From JBAZGG01 sp041653015 (GTDB taxonomy: Bacteria; Bacillota_I; Bacilli_A; RFN20; CAG-826), in contig JBAZGG010000020.1 in NCBI GenBank assembly GCA_041653015.1, positions 1 to 11,294 of the forward strand: a stretch of 11,294 bases of DNA. Reading direction: 5' to 3'. Below, piece after piece: positions 5,710 through 11,294 of the stretch. A program made the translations under genes and the position numbers. A model generated the notes under the pieces. The model ran no database searches. It was not told the DNA's origin and was given only the letters and a program-made list of their open reading frames with translations. The first letter of the stretch is position 1. Every line of letters starts with the position of its first letter.

Positions 5710-8024
5710 ATGAGCTTCACGATCGTGGCTCCTTGACCACCTTGCGATAGACCAGCGAAAGAATATTCGAGAACGAAGTCTTTGGTCTTCAAATATTCAT
5801 GGATGGCGTTTCTTAGCGCTCCACTACCAGAACCATGAATGATTCGCACTTGTGAAAAATGTCTGAGACGCGCATCATCGAGATATTTGTCCACCATCAA
5901 GAGCGCTTCATCGACATGATAGCCGATGACATTCAATTCCATTTTGACATCGCCTTTGAATAATAGCGCTTCATCGATATCTGTCTTTTTGACTTTGCTA
6001 ATCTTTTGTATCGGCTCGCATTTGACGAGTTTATCGAGCGTCGACTTAAAGGACAGTCCATCGACGGAGACGAGTTCGACTTTTTGATTGTGGATATTTG
6101 TTATTTTGCCAACTATATCTAAAGATATTATTTTTGCATAATCGCCGACGAGAAGAGGGCCATTTGCAGACGGCAAATCTTCGTCTTGAACTTCTAAAAG
6201 CGCTGTCGCGCGAGATTTAGCGCGAATGACTTCGTGGAGTTTTATATCACCTTTTGTGACACTTCGTCTGATATCATCGAGCTCGTCGATGACATCTTTG
6301 ACCATCTTCGCTTTGATCTCGGAGGCATCTTCTTCTAATTGCTCGCGCTTATTCTGATAGATTCTCTTGTCGTTCTCCGCTTCGCGAATCTTATGCGTCA
6401 ATGTCTCCTCGAGCGCTTTGTTCTTCTCTCTTTCGCTAGCGAGCATCGCCTCTTGTTGATTTAATCGGTCAATCGATTCGTTGAGCTCATCATGGGCTTT
6501 GCCCTTTAAATAGCTCTTCGCTTTTTTGATGATCTTTTCATCGATGTTGTAGCGCTTCGCCATCTCGATTCCATAAGATTTGCCCGGGATGCCGACTAAG
6601 AGATGATAGGTCGGCGTCAGTTTCTCTTGATCGAAGAGCATGGAGGCGTTTTGAATCCCCTCGTGTGAGAGAGCGTAGACTTTCGTCCCTTCGTAATGGG
6701 AGGAGATAAGAGCAAAACATTTTTGTTGTAGCAATCGATCGATGATCGCAATCGCTAAAGCTTCGCCTTCTAGTGGAGATGTTCCAGTGCCGATTTCATC
6801 GATGAGCACCAAATCATTCTCTTTGACTTCGGAGATGATATAGGAAAGATTTCTGATGTGTCCAGAAAATGTTGATAGATTGTCGCTTAAAGATTGGGAA
6901 TCGCCGATATCGACGAAGATATTTTTGAAAAATGGCAAACATGAACCATCATTTGACGGAATGGCTAACCCGCTTAAATGCATGAGCGATAAAAGGCCGA
7001 CCGTCTTTAAAGCGACAGACTTGCCGCCCGCATTCGGCCCGGTGATGAGAAGCAAGCGATGCTGCCCATCCATCTGAAAAGAATTAGCGACGACCTTATC
7101 AGGGGCGATTAATGGGTGGCGAGCGGATAATAAATCGATGGTGTAATCATCGCTTATCGAGGCGACGAAATGATGATTCTTAAGCGCATACTTCGCCTTC
7201 GCAAAAACGAAGTCGAGATAGCCGATGATCTTGTTGTTGGCGATTATTTTGTTTTCAAAGCCTAAAACATAGTCGGTCAACTCTTTTAAAATGCGCTTTA
7301 TCTCCTCTATCTCGATGCTCTTTTCATAGATGATCTCGTTATTGATGCTCACGATGCTCGAAGGTTCGATGAACATCGTCTGCTCACTATCGGAGACATC
7401 GTGAATGATGCCATCCACTTTATTTTTATAGACCCGTTTTACGGGTAGAACGGCGTGTCCATCTCTGATCGTTATAGTCTTGATGGACAAGTAGTCAGAA
7501 TATAGTTCTTCCTCTTTCGCCATCTGACTAGATAATTCTTTTTCTAATTTATCGATATTGTGGCGCGTCTTATTTAAAAGAGGCGAGGCGGAATCAAAAA
7601 GGCGCAGGTCGGGAGCGATGATGGAATGAATATGTCTCTCTACATTCGATAGATCAAATAGCTCTTCTCTCTTCTTTAAAATATTCTCGTAGATGTGAGG
7701 AATTTTTTCGAGATATGATAACAGCTTATTCGCCGTCAACACATCGTTTGCGACCGCTTCAAAATCGAGCGGAGTGAGCGTTCCACCTTTACGTGCTAGT
7801 TCGATGAGCGATAATAGATTTTTGCTCGACGTGATCGGCGCTTCTCGATAGTTGGTCAATATGTCGATCGCTTCTTTGAGAATTGTCAATTCGACCTTCA
7901 AACTCTTTTTATCATTGATTAAGGAAAGGCTCTTAATACGGGCGAGCGAAAGCTCTGTGTTAGCATGCTCTGCTAAGAGATCGCGAATCTTATCGTATTC
8001 GAGAATGGCGCAGATGTTTCGCAT
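5706..8024 (-). CDS. mutS2: MutS2, ATPase with C-terminal Smr domain, 772 aa
   Basis: MutS2 is a MutS paralogue without the mismatch-reading domain. Family members bind branched DNA and limit recombination, and in B. subtilis MutS2 is also reported to act on collided ribosomes. Seen here: a helical core/clamp region (about 1-300) with the MutS2-type segment AVLPVKRVYK (191-200); an ATPase with Walker A GPNAGGKS (329-336) and Walker B LVLIDEIGTGT (405-415); a charged coiled coil (about 505-590); a small beta-rich segment (about 625-668); and an Smr domain (about 695-772) with HGSGSG (730-735). The usual LDLR-type motif at the start of Smr is LNVI here. Length is normal. The ATG at 8024 has no Shine-Dalgarno. 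The gene ends in TGA within the ATGA overlap with uvrC, so the two form an operon. Confidence 0.97.
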   Translation of the reverse strand: MRNICAILEYDKIRDLLAEHANTELSLARIKSLSLINDKKSLKVELTILKEAIDILTNYREAPITSSKNLLSLIELARKGGTLTPLDFEAVANDVLTANKLLSYLEKIPHIYENILKKREELFDLSNVERHIHSIIAPDLRLFDSASPLLNKTRHNIDKLEKELSSQMAKEEELYSDYLSIKTITIRDGHAVLPVKRVYKNKVDGIIHDVSDSEQTMFIEPSSIVSINNEIIYEKSIEIEEIKRILKELTDYVLGFENKIIANNKIIGYLDFVFAKAKYALKNHHFVASISDDYTIDLLSARHPLIAPDKVVANSFQMDGQHRLLLITGPNAGGKSVALKTVGLLSLMHLSGLAIPSNDGSCLPFFKNIFVDIGDSQSLSDNLSTFSGHIRNLSYIISEVKENDLVLIDEIGTGTSPLEGEALAIAIIDRLLQQKCFALISSHYEGTKVYALSHEGIQNASMLFDQEKLTPTYHLLVGIPGKSYGIEMAKRYNIDEKIIKKAKSYLKGKAHDELNESIDRLNQQEAMLASEREKNKALEETLTHKIREAENDKRIYQNKREQLEEDASEIKAKMVKDVIDELDDIRRSVTKGDIKLHEVIRAKSRATALLEVQDEDLPSANGPLLVGDYAKIISLDIVGKITNIHNQKVELVSVDGLSFKSTLDKLVKCEPIQKISKVKKTDIDEALLFKGDVKMELNVIGYHVDEALLMVDKYLDDARLRHFSQVRIIHGSGSGALRNAIHEYLKTKDFVLEYSFAGLSQGGQGATIVKLI

Positions 8025-8090
8025 GTAAATATATTAACACGACCAAAGTATAATTAAATTATGATAATATTAATAATATAATCGAGAAAT
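8025..8090. promoter_or_regulatory. Divergent promoter region between mutS2 and rnhC
   Basis: This 66-bp, very AT-rich gap must hold the start signals for both genes. On the plus strand a perfect TATAAT (8049-8054) would start rnhC mRNA near 8061; its -35 (TAAATA, 17 bp upstream) is poor. On the minus strand TATACT (8052-8047) overlaps the same bases, so the two polymerases would compete. Further -10-like boxes lie close to each start codon (plus 8077-8082). Neither gene has a strong Shine-Dalgarno. The exact boxes are uncertain. Confidence 0.5.
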
Positions 8091-9029
8091 ATGGAAGAAT
8101 CATACACGCTGAAACTATCAAAGGATGAAGCTTTATCGCTCGTAAAGAAATATAAGTCTTTTGAGATTGCACCGACGAGCGATTATATCTTTTTCTCAGC
8201 AGCTATACCAAAATGTCAAGTCTACATCTATCAAGACAAACATAGAGAGATAACGAAAATCACTTTTAAAGGCGAAGGCTCTTATCGAGAAGCCAAGAGG
8301 TTTTCACCATCGATTAAAAGAGAAATACCCCCTGAAAAAGAAGAGAATTTGTTCGCGAGCGATGGGGTCTGCCTCGATGAGCAGATCGGCTCGGACGAAG
8401 TGGGTGTCGGAGATTTTTTTGGTCCGGTGTGCGTCTGCGCTTCTCACATCGATAAAAAGGATATCGTTCGATTGAAATATTTAGGTGTTAAAGACTCTAA
8501 GAAAATGAGCGATGAGTACATCTTAAAAATCGGGCCTTCTCTCATAAAAGAATTTGAATACTCTCAAGTCAGCGTAAACGATGAGAAATATAACGAGTTG
8601 ATAAGCAAAGGCAACAACTTGAACGGCATCAAGGCGAGACTTCATAATCAAGCCCTCTTGCATCTAGTAAAAAAACATCATCACATCAACCACATTTTTA
8701 TGGATCAATTCGCGAGCCCAGATATCTACTATAAATATTTGAGCATGGATCGCGAAATAGTTCGCAATATCACCTTTCACACCAAAGGTGAATCGCTCTA
8801 TCCATCAGTCGCTCTCGCCAGTGTTATCGCTCGATATTCCTTTCTAAAAAAGATGGAATTACTCAATAAAAAATACGGCGTTAAAATCCCATTTGGAGCA
8901 GGCGAAAAAGTGACGGATTTCGCCAAGCGATTAATCAAAAAAATCGGCCGCGAAGAATTCGATAAAATAGTGAAGCACAACTTTAAGAATTATGATGAAG
9001 TCATCAGCGGCTTTGAGCCCTTGATATAA
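8091..9029 (+). CDS. rnhC: Ribonuclease HIII, 312 aa
   Basis: RNase HIII cuts the RNA strand of RNA:DNA hybrids such as R-loops and primer remnants. The N-terminal part (about 1-85) corresponds to the TBP-like substrate-binding domain (DUF3378 type) that separates HIII from HII. The catalytic domain (about 95-312) shows IGSDEVGVGDFFGPV (99-113; D102 and E103 bind metal), YLGVKDSKKM (130-139), FMDQFA (203-208; D205 catalytic) and TKGESLYPSVALASVIAR (231-248), whose E234 is a possible further acidic ligand. The protein is full length. The ATG follows only a weak GAG-type Shine-Dalgarno. It is divergent from mutS2, and its TAA abuts the stop of the opposite-strand lipoprotein gene with no gap. 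No terminator was found at that junction. Confidence 0.96.
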   Translation: MEESYTLKLSKDEALSLVKKYKSFEIAPTSDYIFFSAAIPKCQVYIYQDKHREITKITFKGEGSYREAKRFSPSIKREIPPEKEENLFASDGVCLDEQIGSDEVGVGDFFGPVCVCASHIDKKDIVRLKYLGVKDSKKMSDEYILKIGPSLIKEFEYSQVSVNDEKYNELISKGNNLNGIKARLHNQALLHLVKKHHHINHIFMDQFASPDIYYKYLSMDREIVRNITFHTKGESLYPSVALASVIARYSFLKKMELLNKKYGVKIPFGAGEKVTDFAKRLIKKIGREEFDKIVKHNFKNYDEVISGFEPLI

Positions 9030-10262
9030 TCACATATAATAACCGCGCATCAACCATATTTTTGTCTCGTGCAAACGAAGGTTGTTTTCGCCGCTCACCT
9101 TTTCGCTCGCGCTCGCGTTTTCATAGTATCCTAATTTCGGTCCGAGACCGCTCATCGGCAAGGCGATATCTCGACCATCGGAAGAGAAGCACATCGTCCC
9201 GGCATACATATTCCAATAGACGTTTTTGCTCTGCGAGATGCTCGGTGTCGAATACACCCTGTGAAGAGCGTATGAACTCGGATGAGCACCATCGCACGTC
9301 TTATTGACGCTATAATCCTGTGCTTGACCGGACGAGGCCTTCGAATAATCGAGCGGTCGCGAGGCGGAAACGACGACTGTTTTAGGATTGATATAATTTA
9401 AAAATTCCGAAGAATTTGTCTGATATTTGCCGCTTCCTGAACCTTCGCTGCCATCGTATGAACCTTCAGTCGAAGAAGATCCGTGATGGTCCATTTTAAA
9501 CATCGAAACATTTCGTGGCAGCAACGGCTCGTTGTTGACCATATAATGCTCGCAATCACCAGTGCAATCGCCCATCGTTAAAAACGTGAAATCGCGCAGC
9601 GAAAAAAGTGTCGCCACCGAAGTCGCATTATCGCTATAGATATAGGTGCCGTTTTGATTCCAATCGCCACTATCCAATATGGTGAGTTTGAGATCACCGG
9701 CGAGAATATATCGATTGTTCGCCCCATTCTGTTTATAGATGGCGTTATAATACTTGATCCATGTCGTACCAGACGAGACTAAAGAGTTTCTTTTATTGAG
9801 ATATGAAGAAGTCCCTTCGCTCACGCCATAGTCGAGAATCGTCTTCACTTTTAAACCGCTGACGGCATTCGATATGCCGGCGACGTGATCGCTATGAGGA
9901 TGAGTGGCGATTAAAAGATCGATGGTGTCATCGCTCATCTTCCCTTTAAGAAAGGTGTTGATCCTCGTTCCATCCGTGGCCCAACCGGCATCGATCAAGA
10001 TGTCGTAATCGCCATATTTCATATAGATGGAATCGCCGTAGTAATTTATCATCTCCATCACGTATATCTCTAGTGGAGTATCAGAAGGATCGACGCTCAC
10101 GGTGGAATCATCGATATAGCTGATGGAAGGGCTCGTATCGCTGGTGTCAATAGAAGGGTCAGAAACGCTCGTGCTCTCTTCAGAGAGCGAAACGCTCGGC
10201 GTCTGGCACGAAGAGATTAGAGCGCACACCGCCAATAGCGAAAGAACTCTGTACTTATGCAT
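9030..10262 (-). CDS. Lipoprotein with ComEC-like metallo-beta-lactamase fold, 410 aa
   Basis: An N-terminal lipoprotein signal ends in the lipobox LISSC (lipidated Cys19). A Ser/Thr/Asp-rich linker of about 45 residues follows, and the enzyme domain starts near 63. Metal-site motifs of the metallo-beta-lactamase fold are present: DAGW (D91), THPHSDH (H121, H123, D125, H126), FLTMGDC (D232) and FKMDHHGSS (H259, H260). The HHGSS motif followed by FLNYINPKTVVVSAS and later AHPSSYALH resembles the C-terminal domain of ComEC, but there are no ComEC membrane helices. It is probably a membrane-anchored hydrolase outside the cell, perhaps acting on a phosphodiester; the substrate is unknown. The start is set at ATG 10262; an in-frame TTG at 10268 would add two residues. 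AGGA overlaps the rluD stop, 10 nt before this ATG. It is the last gene of the rluD operon; the stop is TGA. Confidence 0.85.
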   Translation of the reverse strand: MHKYRVLSLLAVCALISSCQTPSVSLSEESTSVSDPSIDTSDTSPSISYIDDSTVSVDPSDTPLEIYVMEMINYYGDSIYMKYGDYDILIDAGWATDGTRINTFLKGKMSDDTIDLLIATHPHSDHVAGISNAVSGLKVKTILDYGVSEGTSSYLNKRNSLVSSGTTWIKYYNAIYKQNGANNRYILAGDLKLTILDSGDWNQNGTYIYSDNATSVATLFSLRDFTFLTMGDCTGDCEHYMVNNEPLLPRNVSMFKMDHHGSSSTEGSYDGSEGSGSGKYQTNSSEFLNYINPKTVVVSASRPLDYSKASSGQAQDYSVNKTCDGAHPSSYALHRVYSTPSISQSKNVYWNMYAGTMCFSSDGRDIALPMSGLGPKLGYYENASASEKVSGENNLRLHETKIWLMRGYYM

Positions 10263-10274
10263 ATTCAAGCATTC

Positions 10275-11192
10275 CTAGTCTATTTTTTTAAGTTGATGGA
10301 GAACATCTTTAAAATATTCGGGCATCTCCACATTAAATGTTAGAACCTTTTTGCTACGGGGATGAATGAAGCTGATCTCGTGAGCGAACAACAATTGCCC
10401 TTCGCTATAGATATCCTTTCCTTGATAACCATAGGTTAAATCGCCGACGATCGGATATTTAATATGTGATAGGTGGACGCGTATCTGATGTGTTCGCCCC
10501 GTCTCAAGGATGCACTCGAGAAGAGTGTAATCTCTATATCGTTCAACAACTTCGAAATGAGTGATGGCATTTTTACCTTTGAGTAAATCGATAGCGCGCT
10601 TCGTCGGAATGCGCTTATCCTTGCCGATCGGAGCGATGATCTTGCCTTTTTTCTCCTTCACTTCGCCGCGGACGAGAGCATAGTATTTGCGAGAGATAGT
10701 GTGCGACTTGAGCTCGTCGGATAAGAAAGCGTGCGAAAAATCGTTTTTAGCGACGATTAGAAGCCCGGAAGTGTCTTTGTCTAGGCGATGGACTATTCCC
10801 GGTCGAAACGAGCCGTTGAGCCCGCTTAGAGAAGAATAGTGATACGCTAGAGCGTTAGCGAGCGTCCCTTCGCGATTGCCCACGCCGGGATGGACGACCA
10901 TGCCGCGAGGCTTGTTGATGATTAAAAGATCGCTATCTTCATATATGATATCGAGCGGAATATTCTCTTTCTTTAATTGGGAGGGTGCCAAGCAGAGCGA
11001 ATCCACGGTGATGGCATCGTTTAATTTCACTTTGTAAGATGCGTTGACATCTCGTCCATTTACGAGAACTTTTTTCTCGGCGATCAACTTGGTTAAAAAA
11101 CTTCTGGTTTTATCATTGATAAAATAGGTTAAGACTTTATCAAGTCTCTCCCCGATGTGATCGCGAACGATATAGGATTTATTTTGACTCAT
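10275..11192 (-). CDS. rluD: RluD-type 23S rRNA pseudouridine synthase, 305 aa
   Basis: The enzyme converts uridines to pseudouridine, in this subfamily typically in 23S rRNA during ribosome assembly in the cytoplasm. An S4 RNA-binding domain (about 13-70, ERLDKVLTYF to LNDAITVDS) precedes the RluA-type catalytic domain (about 85-300). The signature HRLDKDTSGLLIVAKN (135-150) contains the catalytic D138. INKPRGMVVHPG (92-103) and TGRTHQIRVHLSH are also conserved family blocks. Length is normal. The ATG overlaps the upstream gene by 14 nt and lacks a Shine-Dalgarno, so coupled translation is likely. The TAG stop lies 12 nt before the lipoprotein ATG. The exact target uridines (RluC, RluD or other specificity) cannot be read from sequence; in many Firmicutes this gene follows lspA. 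Confidence 0.93.
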   Translation of the reverse strand: MSQNKSYIVRDHIGERLDKVLTYFINDKTRSFLTKLIAEKKVLVNGRDVNASYKVKLNDAITVDSLCLAPSQLKKENIPLDIIYEDSDLLIINKPRGMVVHPGVGNREGTLANALAYHYSSLSGLNGSFRPGIVHRLDKDTSGLLIVAKNDFSHAFLSDELKSHTISRKYYALVRGEVKEKKGKIIAPIGKDKRIPTKRAIDLLKGKNAITHFEVVERYRDYTLLECILETGRTHQIRVHLSHIKYPIVGDLTYGYQGKDIYSEGQLLFAHEISFIHPRSKKVLTFNVEMPEYFKDVLHQLKKID

Positions 11193-11294
11193 CGTGATCG
11201 TCAGCTTTATGCGCTGCTTGAGCCTGTTCTTTTTTGGCTATTTCATCGGGAGGAATAGAATAGGTTCCCTTTTTATTCTCCTCGATCGATTGCT
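11179..11294 (-). CDS. C-terminal tail of an upstream gene (partial; possibly lspA by position)
   Basis: On the minus strand only one frame is open from the window edge. It encodes 37 residues ending DDHDESK and stops with TAA 14 nt inside rluD. The tail is hydrophilic (SIEENKKGTYSIPPDEIAKKE, then an Ala/Gln/His/Asp-rich end) and has no recognisable motif. In many Bacilli the gene just before rluD is lspA, lipoprotein signal peptidase, and charged tails can follow its last membrane helix. That is a guess from gene order only. If right, the operon would hold the peptidase and one of its lipoprotein substrates. Confidence 0.6.
   Translation of the reverse strand, partial: QSIEENKKGTYSIPPDEIAKKEQAQAAHKADDHDESK

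Noticed and set aside
9062..9307. 81-codon plus-strand frame opposite the lipoprotein gene
   Set aside because: The Arg/Ser-rich translation is a typical antisense shadow of the well-supported metallo-beta-lactamase gene.
1..11294. Mycoplasma-type code (TGA = Trp)
   Set aside because: TGA ends mutS2 and the lipoprotein gene at sensible places (ATGA overlap; junction with rnhC), and full-length proteins are obtained with the standard code.
1..11294. CRISPR array, insertion sequence or integrase
   Set aside because: No regularly spaced repeats, terminal inverted repeats or recombinase/transposase motifs were seen on either strand.

Overview
The window looks like a chromosomal piece of a Bacilli-type Firmicute with a small genome. 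The evidence is RNase HIII next to a mutS2-uvrC pair, single-domain core enzymes, moderate-to-low GC, and short or missing gaps between genes. TGA is a real stop codon at the end of mutS2, where it forms an ATGA overlap with uvrC, so the standard bacterial code applies and not the Mycoplasma code. I infer an uncultured, Mollicutes-related or Erysipelotrichia-like Bacilli lineage. The species cannot be read from the sequence.

Layout. From 1 to 598 (minus) lies the N-terminal 199 residues of a putative 10-TM heavy-metal/manganese exporter (ArsP_2-like). From 712 to 1434 (minus) is an unrecognised polytopic membrane protein. It forms a complete single-gene unit with a textbook promoter (TTGACA-17-TAAAAT) and a rho-independent terminator. 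From about 1595 to 3834 base composition drops sharply (hand counts of 22-32% G+C, against 38-47% in sampled flanking lines). This block holds one large gene, an AIPR-family (abortive infection/phage resistance) protein with an N-terminal D...QxK nuclease-like motif. It ends at the 3' end of a tRNA-Arg(UCU) gene (3835-3911, minus). A degenerate copy of that tRNA's 3' end (15 of 18 bases, same orientation) lies at 1576-1593, where the composition changes, so the AIPR gene looks like cargo inserted at a tRNA.

From 3946 to 9029 is a DNA-maintenance block: uvrC and mutS2 (minus, overlapping by 4 nt) and, divergent from a 66-bp shared promoter region, rnhC (plus). B. subtilis has the same genes in the same neighbourhood but with several genes between them, so this is a compressed version of an ancestral arrangement. 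From 9030 to 11294 (minus) is a tightly packed operon. It starts with a truncated upstream gene (possibly lspA, by position only), then rluD (23S rRNA pseudouridine synthase), then a secreted lipoprotein with a ComEC-like metallo-beta-lactamase fold. The lipoprotein gene meets rnhC tail to tail with no bases between the two stop codons.

Working picture: the core genes handle nucleotide excision repair, RNA:DNA hybrid removal, ribosome or recombination control and rRNA modification. The AIPR island is the accessory feature, a stand-alone candidate phage-defence gene. No CRISPR array, insertion sequence, integrase or replication origin was seen.
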